Below are positions 54,601 through 64,000 of a stretch of DNA of 64,000 nucleotides, in pieces. The DNA is from Antedon mediterranea (lineage: Eukaryota; Echinodermata; Crinoidea; Comatulida; Antedonidae). The position numbers and the translations under genes are program-made. The stretch spans positions 32,920,501 to 32,984,500 of the forward strand of contig NC_092672.1 of NCBI RefSeq assembly GCF_964355755.1, in the 5' to 3' direction. The notes below the pieces were generated by a model. That model worked only from the letters and a program-made list of their open reading frames with translations, was not told the DNA's origin and did no database searches. Position 1 is the stretch's first letter, and each line of letters starts with the position of its first letter.

Positions 54601-57600
54601 TTTTGTGGGGGGTGGGGGGGGGGGCAATACATCTTTAAATAGGATTACTATTTTAGGTATCGCATTGTTTGATTTTTATTTATAATTTTCAGTTGATATA
54701 TAACCACGTTAAGAAAAGCAATGTTCTAAACACAGTCCTGGGTATTATAGCTGTAATATGTCTAGGCTGTGCTGTAATGTGCATCGCAGCATCTGGGTAT
54801 GTTTTGAATTAATTAATTTATTTGTTTACTGTTGTATAGATAAAGACATTTTTGCTCTAAACCTATATGTCTACACTATAAAATTAGTTTGGGATGTGCC
54901 CAAATATGGTAGTGATATGTTCAAATATGGTAGTGATAATTATCATCATGTCTATATATGGGCACATCAGATTTTTTGTCACATACAGTTTGATAGTGAA
55001 GACAGAGCTTAAGCTATTTGTTTATATTTTTGCAATGTTTCAGTATCATTTCTTGTGAAACTTGGTTATCACTAGGCGGCAACACAAGTTATTTGATCAA
55101 TCACAAGCGATAATTCGATTGATTCATCGCTTCTGATTGGTCTAATTACTTACATTGCGTCTTAATATACACGACTCAATTTTCTCATACCAATGTTTTT
55201 GAACTGCGCTCAATCATTACAATTTGTAAGAAATATTACTCTTACAAACACAAATTTCATCACAATCATTATTACATTATGCATTTTACCAATATTTAAT
55301 AAAGATGGAAAAAGAAGACACAACTATTATGCTCATACAATAATATTTGTGAAGAAATTTGATCTTCTTTTTAATATACAGTACTAGTATAATTTATGAA
55401 CAACATTATTATCTTTAAGACAATAGGCACTCTGTGATATAGAGAGAAATAGATCATTTTGATTGACATGACTACTGTAAAGGGAGAGTGGGAGAGGGGC
55501 CGTCCGTTGCACCCGGCTTAAGGGTCTTTCAATGGACTTTCACACGTACCTGTTCCGGCACGGTTTCGGTCCGGCGAATCGAACGGCAATGTTTCGTTTT
55601 CACGACGCTCCACGTGCCGGAACACGTGTGTAGTACAGTTTCTGAAATGTTTTCATTATAATATTAAATAAGATGAAACACCGTACCTAATAAATGATAG
55701 TTAATTTTGCCAGTTGGTTTACTTTGTGTTTTATATCGACAGGCTTGGTTTCAAAACAGCTCCATTCCTTCATATCAATCTATGCTTTTCAATGCTTTTG
55801 TCTCAAATCCTTCTTATGGTCCGATCAACGGGTGCAAACAACGAGGTAGGGATCAATATTACTATTTTTTAAATCTGAAAGAAGTTGGCAACTACGTACA
55901 AAAGCCGCACAGTTGTTATCAATGTCTGTACCTGCGCGTACAAAAGGTGTGCTGTATCCATCAATGTCTGTACACGCGCGTACAAAATATGTACATTTTA
56001 ATCAGTGTCTGTACACGCGCATACAAAAGCCGTAACATTTATATGAGTCTGTCTACGCGCGCGTATAAAAGCTTACCGTTTCTAACAATGTCTGTACGCA
56101 CGCGTACTAAAGCTGTATAATTGTCATCAATGTTTGGACGCGCGTGTCAAATTCAATTTTTCGGGGTGTCACTGACCTGGCAATTAATAGACTGAACATC
56201 TCTTATTTCCTTAATGAACGACATTTAATATAATATCGATTTTAAAAATGACTGACAGTCAATCAAAATAGCAATTAAAACAAACGAGGTAATTTAGGTT
56301 AATTTGAAACGACCAAGTTAATTGGTTTGGTTAATGACTTACATTTTTATTGACAATACGATATTCAATGTCGAGAAGATAATATACATTTGCTAAAAAC
56401 ATACTAGTGTACTTGGTAAATTAATAAATACATAATGCTTTGTATTTCTTTCTATTTTTAGTCTACAGTCTATTTTTAGTCTACAGTCTATTTTTAGTCT
56501 ACAGTCTATTTTTAGTCTACAGTCTATTTTTAGTCTACAGTCTATTTTTAGTCTACAGTCTATTTTTAGTCTACAGTCTATTTTTAGTCTACAGCTCACT
56601 ATGTCGGTCGGTTGAGCACGTGACTGCAGCCATGTATATGGCCTTGTTTTTTATTGTATGTATATGTTTTATATGGACAGTTTGTCAGAAATAAAGTTGA
56701 ATTGAATTGATTAGCTTTGAATCCAAATTGTTACTACAATTGATTTCAGACCTTCGTTCTAAACTGACAGATTACTATTATGGGCATAGGTTAAAAAAAA
56801 TTATCTACCATGTTCGCGAAAACCAAAAATGTGTATTTGAAAAAATCTCTTTGTATTTCGGCATGCTTTTCGGTTTCTATGGAAAAGTAACATATAATTC
56901 TAAACATAATACTATTAATTAATGTTATGAGTTGAATGGGTAGCCGTACAAAAGCCGTACCATTTATATGAGTCTTTCTACGCGCGCGTACTAAAGCTGT
57001 ATAATTGTCATCAATGTTCATCGAGTTCAAACTCAAAAGTTTGGAACATTCAATCTTTCAACTAATCCACATTGACATTTTTACTTTTTTTTTCTAGAAT
57101 GGTTGTAAATTACTGACCTTTTTGATCCAGTATTTCTACCTGGTCGGAGCGTCTCACTACACGTTAGAAGGCGTTTATCTTTTATTTACCGTCGCCTATA
57201 ATGCTTTTAGTGTTTGGAAGAAGTGGATAATAATTGTGATTGGTTGGGGTAAATTGTTTACAATTATTTGTTTTGTTAATTAATGACGGCGTACACGTGC
57301 TCATGGGCAATTTGTTGTTTCATCAGTTGTTTTAAGGATTTAATTTAAAGTTTTAAAAAATGCCGCAGATGTCTACTAACTTCGATGACTTGGTTCCAAC
57401 TTGCGACGCAACATAAGCAAATGCTCTTCCAATAATTGGGTTTGCTCCCGCCTGCGTGAAATCAAACCTGCGATTTTTGCAGCACTGTTGCGTCGTCGGT
57501 TCCCACTTGTGATTATGCAAACATCACTTTTCGTCAATACTTCGCAGCGTTGCGTTATAGTGGGAACCATGCTTTACTTAAGACATGTAAACGTTTTTGT

Positions 57601-60600
57601 GATACTCTGAGCGAGCAGCCGTTTAGGGCCAGGGCCATAGACATAAACGAGTTGAAGATGTTTCTTCTTATTATTTTACGTCGTCTTTTCTTGCCATAAC
57701 GGCCGCCCATACTAACCTACTACAAGTTACAGAATTGTTCTGTTGTTGGTTTTTGCCTTTTTCAATTGTTTATATTCAATCATTGCTAACTTATTTATTT
57801 TTTACAATTGAATAAATCATTTGAATTGAAATATTTCATTTCAAGGTGTGTGGGTCTCCCCCGATGTGGGGGGTTTTCCCTTGGTGTGGGATTTTCCAGT
57901 CTGCTATAAAGTGCACATTGATTTTGACAATCTTGTTTTACTAGGAATACCATTCATTATTGCTGTTATTACTATTGTTGCAGCCACTGATGGCTTTGGT
58001 ATGCCGTCACCATTGCAGAAATAGTAAGTACTTTTCACATGGCATTACTACTACTGGACCGAACTTTTGTTTCGTCAAACACGTTGCTGGCTATCTTTAA
58101 GCCTGGTTACCACAGACACGCAATGCTAGTTGACCAATGACAAGTGGCAGTTTAAATACATCGCTTGTGATTGGTCAAATCGCTGACATTGCGCTTGCGT
58201 AATTGCGTTGCGTCCCTAAAGCTTGGTTCCCACTAACGCAAGGACGTAAACGCAACGCAAGCGTGTTACCAAATGACAAGCGACAGTTCGAATAATCCAT
58301 CGTTTGTGATTGGTCAATTCACTTACATTGCGTTACGTCCTTGTGTTGCGTCTCTAGTGGGAACCGAGCATATGGGAACCACTATTTATATATTCTTTTT
58401 GTTGCTAAAGCTTGGTTCCCACTAGAACGTAACGCAAGGACGTAAACGCAACGCAAGCGTTTTAACCAATGACAAGCGAAGTTATAGACAGTTAGCAATC
58501 ACAAGCGAATAAACCATCGCTTGTGATTGGTCAATTCACTTGCGTTGCGTTGCGTCCTTGCGTTGCGTCGTTAGTGGGAACCACGCTTAAAGCCGAGTTT
58601 CAGGTTTTCGATATTTTGTAACGAATAGGCCGAATATATATATTATTAGCCATATTACACTACATGCGCGTAGATATAATGTTTTTTTTTTATTGTTATT
58701 GATATAAATAACTAAATAATTTTTTAAGGGCCTTTACCTAAGAGCTTTGCTTATTTTGAATTCCTTTTCCATGACTTTTTGATGAAATGTTTGTACATAT
58801 TCTTATTTTATGGAATAAATTGATTTTGATTGAATGATTGATTGATTTGTCGTTTCTGATCATGCGCAGATTACAATCGAAAATTATCTATAAATTAGAA
58901 TACACAGACATAATTGTAACTATACACTTTCCCTAAGTCTGTATTTCTTGTCTTTTTTTATGTTAGTTCACCAATCGGCGTTTCGGTTTTTGTCTGAAAA
59001 TATGAGCTCATGTATTATACGTATGAAACGCCATATGTGCCAAAATATTTATCTTTTTACTAATTTTGGTCTAGATTCCTAGACTAAATTTCAACCAATT
59101 TCTTTAATTCCACAGCTGTTGGTTGTCCTATAAGATTGGAACTTGGTGGGGACTGTTCGTACCAGTGGCTTGTTCGATATTTGTAAGTATTGTGTTTCTT
59201 TCCAAAACCCTAATCATAATCATGTGTTATTATATTAGAAACGTATTATATTATTGTTCACTGTAAACTCTATTTAAACGACTGTTTTTAAAGAACATTC
59301 AGAAAAGCAATTATAAATAATAATAAATAAATATTAGTATTACCAAGCTTGGTTCTTCCCACTAGGACGCAATGCAAGGATGAAGAAAGTGATTTGACCA
59401 ATCACAAGCGATGGATTATTCGAACAGTGGCTTGTCATTGGTCAACTCTCTAGTGGGAACCACGCTTTACTCTGTGCGTTGCGTCCTATAGTGGCAATCA
59501 CGCTTTGCCTAAATTTAAGATACTGATTCGAGTACAATATTATTTGCCTTTCAGTTTAGCATTATCTGTGTGGTAGCCGTTGGTGTTCTTCGAAAGAGAG
59601 TAGTGCCCTGCGAAAGTGAAGATGACAAACGTAAAAAATTTTGGTAAGTTTATTAAAATGATTTACAATAAAAACCATAAAACAACAGCAACACTAAACT
59701 CCGGTAAACGTCACACATTACATACAGTATCATTCAGACTATGAAGCCCACAGAATGGGCTTGGTGACCCGGCGGCCAGATATACAAACCTGTTACGCGT
59801 CAGTTTTGTACTAAATCTGGGATGAGTTAAGCTTTGTTCACACTGTACTTGGTAAATTTAACCATGGTGGCTTTACCAAATGCCATCGCAAGATTTTACC
59901 ATCGTTTGCACTTGGATATTTTCACGCAGTTAAGCGTGGTTCCCACTAGCGACGCAACACAAGGACGTAACGCAACGCAAGTGAATTGACCAATCACAAG
60001 TGATGGCTTATTCGCTTGCGATTGCTAACTGTCTATAACTTCGCTTGTCATTGGTTAAAACGCTTGCGTTGCGTTTACGTCCTTGCGTTACGTTCTAGTG
60101 GGAACCAAGCTTAAGTTTTACCGTGAGTCGTTCGGATTTTGAACGGTTATTCTGGAACCTAAATTTAATTTTATCACGACTTTTCACCCGACCACCGGAT
60201 ACGTAAGCGCAACGCATGTGGCCAATCACAAGCGATGGTTGTCATTGGTCAATTTTCCTGCGTTGCGTTTATATCCTTGCACTATGTCCTTGTGGGAACC
60301 AATCTTAATGGTGCCTTACAAAGACATCTATTGTTTTCAATTTTCCTGCGTTGCGCTTATATCCTTGCACTATGTCCTTGTGGGAACCAATCTTAATGGT
60401 GCCTTACAAAGACGTCTATTGTTTTTCATATTTTTAATTTTTAGGAGCAATTATATAGCCTTCGCTGTAGTACTTGTGTTCTATACTATAAATTGGCTGA
60501 TGGCATTCTTGGAGCTAGACCCGTTTCACACTAAAATACCGTATGTGTTCTATGTCGTGCACGCCCTATTGGTAAGTATTCGCTTCAATTTTTGAAGATA

Positions 60601-63183
60601 TCATAGCTAAGAATTTTTCTCTTTCGACTTGTGAAAATCCTTTATTTTTTTATTATGTACAACGATTTCTTGTTAATTCTGGATGATGATGATTGATGTT
60701 TCTCTTTCTTTGCTGTTTAAAATTGTATATTTGTTATCTGAGACGCCTTGAAGCTAGGTGGTTCAACCGTGTGAGGCGCAAAATATTGAATTAAAAAAAA
60801 CTAATTATTGTTCAATTTTTTATTATTATTTGACTTTGATATTGATAACTTTAGGATAGCATTGATTTGATATTTGTTTTCTATTAATGTTTTATTTATG
60901 AGACAAACACCATTATTTCCACTTGTTTTGTGAACGAAATAAAGTTATCTAATCTTATTTTTATTGGAATCTTTTTCTGATAAAACTTCAACATATTTAA
61001 TACTTCATCTCGAATGTGATTTACATTTATTTGTTTTATTTTAAAATGAATTTAGTAAATTACGGGGTTTTATTATGTAAATAATTAAGAATAGAACTCT
61101 TCCTTTTGTGGAACACCTGTATTCAGGGGACACATAACCCCCATTAAGGGGACCTATTAAATTTGGAGGTTCTACTGTATTTTCTATTGTGAATATTTAT
61201 GGAGAATTTTTGTTTTTATGTTTTATTTTTTTGTTTTATACTTTTACACTTTTTGTCTGTTTAGTCCGTTTAATATTATTATGTATCTTTTAATCGGATT
61301 TGCTGACAACCGACATTTCTTTTTACGAAGACAAACAAAGTTTCTTGTATTTTGTATATATTTTTTAAATTTTCTAATCGAAGACGAATACAATATAATC
61401 TGATTGTATAATTGTCAGAAATTTTAGAAGAAGTTTACCGTGATTGGAAACAATCAGTCAAATTAGTCTAATTTGTTTAATTTTCTAGGGCGTTATTGTA
61501 TCACTGTTATATTCTGCCTTTAATTATGAGGTAAGCTATTTGTTACAACTTTATTAATATTAATATTTTAATCATATCAGATAATATAATATTATTAATG
61601 TATCAAGTAAATAACTAAAGTTAAAGATTAATTGTCCTCCTGAAAACAATATATATTTTTTAATATGTCATTTTAATGTCATAATAATCGTGAGGTAATC
61701 CACTTCAACAACAAAATGTTCTTTCTTACCTGAAAAACTGTAATTTAATGCAAAAATAGTCAAAAAGGCTGCCCAAGCTAATGGATTTTTGGTTGAATTT
61801 AATCAATTTTATTTTACATCTTTAAAATGGACCTGAAATGGATTTTCGATTTTTTTCATTTTAGAATGATGTTTTGGGGGCTATTAGGTGTTGCTAGAAT
61901 GTATATTGTTACAAAATATAAATTGGCCCTTTTGGGGAAAGCCCCATTTGAAAATAAAAAAAAATCGCGGGTGACGTCACTTTGCGAATATATTCCTATC
62001 CCTCCAATGGACAATTTGCAGTTTTTTGGCTATAACTCTTGAAATCTATGGAGTATTTTCTAAAAAATGCTTGTGCATTTGCAGAAACGTATTTAGAATT
62101 TTTTTAGATAAAATTATTACCGTATAAACGGTTATTCATCGAGTAAATGACGATTTAAAATCTTAAAATCAACGGTTTTTTTCTGGCAATACCGAAGTTG
62201 GCCTGGCAACGTTGTCCGGGATACAGCTCCGTGCGCAATGATGCGTATCCATATTTTCCGTTCGTGTATTTTGTATCGTTCGTAATTTATACTGCTAAAA
62301 TGTGTTAGTTTCTTTAGTTTTTAGTTTAGCAGAATTAAATTAGTAATATGAGATGATAATTTATTTGTCACGAATCAGGCAGTTCGAAAACGAATTTTAT
62401 TCATATTTTACTTTGGCTTGACAATGAGCGCAGCAAGTTGTTGATATCGCTTTGGTCCTTGGATGCACATGAAACGGAGCCTCGCCGCATGATGTGGGTG
62501 GTGGATCGACTCCGCGCACTGGATTGGGTGGGGCCTAGGCCTAGTAAAGGTTTGGGAGGTAGGTCTTCTAAATTCGGGTTTTAGAACAAACGAAGTACAT
62601 TTTAGGAACCTATATTTCAACAACATTAGATATTGAATAAATTAGTATTAGTGTCAACGCTTCGCGTATCTTTCCAGGCCGTCGATCATTCACTGACTAT
62701 CGGGCGGCATACACGCTCTTGATATCATTGTGTGTATATGTGACGTCGTGAATATAGAGGCTTCCGACGGCCGTTGAAATAGAATATTGCAATGGCGTGA
62801 GTAATTTTCGCTAATTTACCATGGTATCTTAAAATTTCGTTTTTACTCAAAATACTATACATTTTGTTTTTATTTGTATGGGTTTGTGTTAATTTGATAC
62901 ATTTAAATAACATGTGTGAATTTCTTGAAAATCGAAATTCCATTTCAGGTCCATTTTAAGGAGACCCCTTGACTGTAATGGTGATAGGATTAGAGAATAC
63001 GGGTGTTTTGCGATCATTAAAACATCGAAGTCTTAGATCGAGTGTTAAATGAGCATGCCTAGTACAACATAACGTTAATATGCTTATTTCACGAACATTG
63101 ATACATTTATCAATGATGTATGTTAATTAAATATTTTCTTACAGATTAGAAATGTTCTCCGAGCAAAGATTTCTCCCGACTAA
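48686..63183 (+). CDS. Ly6/uPAR-domain seven-transmembrane receptor with class B GPCR core
   Basis: Predicted plasma-membrane receptor of 398 residues. Exons: 48686-48752, 50994-51097, 52567-52756, 53281-53315, 54693-54796, 55743-55845, 57098-57248, 57945-58023, 59116-59182, 59555-59643, 60445-60571, 61489-61530, 63145-63183 (1197 nt, all phases agree, GT/AG borders). Signal peptide residues 1-20. Residues 33-113 form a Ly6/uPAR (LU) three-finger domain: CYTC at 33-36, twelve cysteines, ending CCIGELCN, with N-glycosylation sequons at 41, 49, 95 and 99. A short linker leads to helix 1 (about 143-165). Helix 2 has HINLCFSMLLSQILLM; helix 3 a conserved Cys204 and LEGVYLLF; helix 4 the class B signature GWGIP (250-254); the second loop CWLS (279-282); helix 7 GVIVSLLYSAFNYE; tail IRNVLRAKISPD. 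HRM and GAIN/GPS domains are absent. Ligand and G protein unknown. A leader exon upstream is likely because the ATG directly follows TTTTAG. Confidence 0.85.
48826..49868 (+). repeat. 62-64 bp tandem repeat, about 16 copies, receptor intron 1
   Basis: Unit: GAGCGATGAAGCAGAACGAA, then TGTTGTGAAAGAAGCAAACG and TTTTTAAAACTTAGTGCGCT. Copies differ by a few bases; two share a deletion giving CATGACTGAACGAATG. Confidence 0.95.
50632..50970. mobile_element. Family C MITE in receptor intron 1
   Basis: AAATATGTATTGTCTCCCTG at the left and GATGGACAATACATCTTTAA at the right. It ends about 20 bp before the acceptor of exon 2. Confidence 0.8.
51150..51298. mobile_element. Family B element
   Basis: ATGCTTGATTCCCACTAGAG to TCTAGTGGGTACCACGCTTT. 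Confidence 0.75.
51299..51479. mobile_element. Family B element
   Basis: AAGCTTGGTTGTCACTAGGA to GCTAGTGGGAACCACGCTTT, directly adjacent to the previous copy. Confidence 0.8.
51656..51840. mobile_element. Family E TIR element
   Basis: AAGGCCAACACAGACGAGTG and the inverse CGCTCGTCTGTGTAAATCGA; GGTAACGGTAA and TTACCGTTACC extend the arms. Receptor intron 2. Confidence 0.7.
52229..52403. mobile_element. Family B element
   Basis: TGCTTGGTACCCACTAGAGA to CTCAGCGGGAACCAAGCTTA. Confidence 0.8.
52872..53035. mobile_element. Family D MITE
   Basis: TTTCACACTTGTTCCGGCAA and CCGTGCCGGAACAGGTATGA; internal GAATGTTTCGTTTTCACG faces GCAAACGAAACATCGACG. It is preceded by a 16-bp triplicate CAACGCCGTACGCG. 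Receptor intron 3. Confidence 0.75.
53317..53720 (+). repeat. Pyrimidine-rich low-complexity tract
   Basis: Strong T/C bias on the plus strand (CATTTTCTTCTTTTCTCAAA type) after the donor of exon 4; no coding sign. Confidence 0.7.
53794..54162. mobile_element. TIR element with perfect 39-bp inverted ends
   Basis: Arms 53794-53832 and 54124-54162 begin AAGCCGATTTTCCACTAGGC and are identical over 39 bp. The 290-bp interior has no transposase. Perfect arms imply a recent insertion. It sits next to a family B half. Receptor intron 4. Confidence 0.88.
54166..54248. mobile_element. Family B right half
   Basis: TTGTCATTGGTCAACACGCT to ATTAGTGGGAACCAAACTTA; the left half seems replaced by the element at 53794. 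Confidence 0.65.
54327..54642. mobile_element. Family C MITE
   Basis: CAAATGTATCGTCCCTCTGA to GGGGCAATACATCTTTAAAT, with a poly-G run at 54605-54624. Confidence 0.7.
54866..55013. mobile_element. Family A MITE
   Basis: TATGTCTACACTATAAAATT to GATAGTGAAGACAGAGCTTA. Receptor intron 5. Confidence 0.82.
55058..55165. mobile_element. Family B element, decayed
   Basis: AACTTGGTTATCACTAGGCG with the interior TTTGATCAATCACAAGCGAT; the right end is lost. Confidence 0.6.
55513..55633. mobile_element. Family D MITE, short copy
   Basis: CACGTACCTGTTCCGGCACG to CGTGCCGGAACACGTGTGTA, with GTTTCGTTTTCACGACGCTC inside. Confidence 0.7.
55895..56150 (+). repeat. About 41-bp repeat with CG-rich ACGCGCGTAC core
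   Basis: TCAATGTCTGTACACGCGCG and TACAAAAGCCGTAC recur at about 55921, 55963 and 56004 and onward, some five to six units. A detached piece lies at 56945-57030. Receptor intron 6. Confidence 0.8.
56452..56594 (+). repeat. 18-bp tandem repeat, eight near-perfect copies
   Basis: Unit TCTATTTTTAGTCTACAG. Every copy carries TATTTTTAG and CTACAG, each resembling a 3' splice site. Receptor intron 6, 500 bp before exon 7. Confidence 0.96.
57389..57576. mobile_element. Family B element
   Basis: ACTTGGTTCCAACTTGCGAC to TTATAGTGGGAACCATGCTT. Confidence 0.75.
58099..58218. mobile_element. Family B element
   Basis: AAGCCTGGTTACCACAGACA with the interior TTGACCAATGACAAGTGGCA; the right end merges into the next copy. 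Confidence 0.65.
58219..58376. mobile_element. Family B element
   Basis: AAGCTTGGTTCCCACTAACG to TCTCTAGTGGGAACCGAGCA. Confidence 0.8.
58406..58591. mobile_element. Family B element, complete
   Basis: AAAGCTTGGTTCCCACTAGA to CGTTAGTGGGAACCACGCTT; nearly identical to 44908. Receptor intron 8. Confidence 0.85.
59345..59469. mobile_element. Family B element
   Basis: AAGCTTGGTTCTTCCCACTA to CTCTAGTGGGAACCACGCTT, followed by a second right end to 59508. Confidence 0.75.
59931..60115. mobile_element. Family B element, complete, inverted relative to 58406
   Basis: TTAAGCGTGGTTCCCACTAG to TTCTAGTGGGAACCAAGCTT. Receptor intron 10. Confidence 0.85.
60196..60415 (+). repeat. Family B right half with an 88-bp direct duplication
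   Basis: TCAATTTTCCTGCGTTGCG...GGGAACCAATCTTAATGGTG occurs twice, at about 60248 and 60338. It lies 30 bp before receptor exon 11. Confidence 0.7.
61617..61827. mobile_element. Family C MITE
   Basis: GTTAAAGATTAATTGTCCTC to TTTTACATCTTTAAAATGG. Receptor intron 12. Confidence 0.65.
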
Positions 63184-64000
63184 AATGAATATTGGTATAT
63201 GATTCGATCGACTGGAAAACGCCATATGTCACCTTCACATTGGATGTTTCTATTTCAACCTTTACCTCAGATTGAAATAATTGTATCATGCAAGTCTAAA
63301 AACGTCAATAGGGTTGGTGAAATTCAGTCCAAAATACGCAGAATTTTTTCCAAAATACGTCAAGTTGAGGGCGCTATACTAATCCAAAATACGCGAGTCT
63401 TTCCAAAATACGTCGACTTGGGGGCGCTATTCATTTTCCAAAATACGCGAATTGTCCAAAATACGTCAAGTTGAAGGCGCTAGTCATTTTCCAAAATACG
63501 CAATTTGTCCAAAATACGTCAATTTGGAACCGCTTGTAATTTTCCAAAATACGTCAACTTAAGAGCGCTATTCATTTTCCAAAATACGCAATTTAAATAA
63601 CTCCTTTACTTCTTCTAACCAATTAATTATTGCTATTATTTTAATCACAATACCATATGCTTTTTATTATTATATATTATATGAAATAATTATTATGTTA
63701 GATTTCAGATTAGGTAACTTATTAGACCATAAGTACTGTACATTAAATTGAAAGCGATGTTGGTCTGTCGAGCTCGGGAAAAATATCGATTTTGTAGATC
63801 ACCAATATATAACACATACCTATCACTATACTTAAATACTATATACGTACATGCTGGTTTTGTAGCCGGTTTATGCCGCATTTAAACTAGCTACGTCTGG
63901 CAATGCAATCGTACATCGTTCAGACATTATTAACGTATATTATAGGCACTGTCTATTGACTGATGTTGGCACATATATTTGTATTGAAAAATAATAATTG
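63184..64000 (+). other. Receptor 3' UTR and flank
   Basis: Contains the CCAAAATACG array at 63313-63595; after 63600 nothing recognisable. No canonical AATAAA close to the stop was found. Confidence 0.5.
63313..63595 (+). repeat. CCAAAATACG tandem repeat
   Basis: About ten copies of CCAAAATACG alternate with GTCAAGTTGAGGGCGCTA- and CGAATTGT-type spacers (about 25 or 50 bp period), starting 130 bp after the receptor stop. Confidence 0.85.

Noticed and set aside
56393-56694. Frames with (SLFLVY)n or (CRLKID)n
   Set aside because: Translation of the 18-bp tandem repeat inside a receptor intron.

Overview
This is a 64 kb piece of an AT-rich animal nuclear genome. Multi-exon genes have GT/AG introns of about 0.1-3.3 kb, and introns and intergenic DNA are packed with short inverted-repeat elements, tRNA-derived SINE heads, minisatellites and broken retrotransposons. 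The protein families (FoxL2, COPB2, a TMEM201/Samp1-like protein, a class B-type GPCR carrying a Ly6/uPAR domain) and the recurring palindrome TAGGCCTA suggest an invertebrate deuterostome, most likely an echinoderm. This taxonomic call is inference.

Layout. (1) 256-11551, + strand: a complete 23-coding-exon gene for coatomer subunit beta' (COPB2), 913 residues when spliced. Every intron phase agrees, and the promoter carries a GTCACGTGAC palindrome and a GCCACGT site. (2) 11.6-19.0 kb: gene-free, holding minisatellites and a 2 kb array of palindromic units. (3) 18974-23086, - strand: foxl2 in three coding exons, 298 residues. Its upstream DNA holds a TATA box and a 0.8 kb higher-order minisatellite loaded with CACGTG. 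(4) 25110-37918, - strand: a TMEM201/Samp1/NET5-like inner nuclear membrane protein. Eleven coding exons were placed; a phase mismatch shows that at least one more was missed or one splice site is wrong. (5) 38-48.6 kb: mobile-element territory with two LINE remnants and many MITEs. (6) 48686-63183, + strand: a 13-exon gene with continuous reading frame that predicts a 398-residue receptor: signal peptide, Ly6/uPAR three-finger domain, then a seven-helix core with the class B GWGxP motif, and neither a hormone-receptor (HRM) nor a GAIN/GPS domain. This architecture is the most unusual thing in the window.

The genes do not form a pathway. The COPB2-foxl2 neighbourhood is notable because the human orthologues are also close together (3q22-q23, with MRPS22 between), so this looks like retained ancestral linkage. 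Repeats fall into families: A (TIR AGCTCTGTCTACACTATCAA, 19 copies, 16 of them in introns), B (TIR AGCTTGGTTCCCACTAG, about 20 copies), C (TIR TTAAAGATGTATTGTCC, 9 copies), D (CCTGTTCCGGCA ends, 3 copies) and several single elements. All gene models are hand splicing from sequence; no transcript evidence was available.
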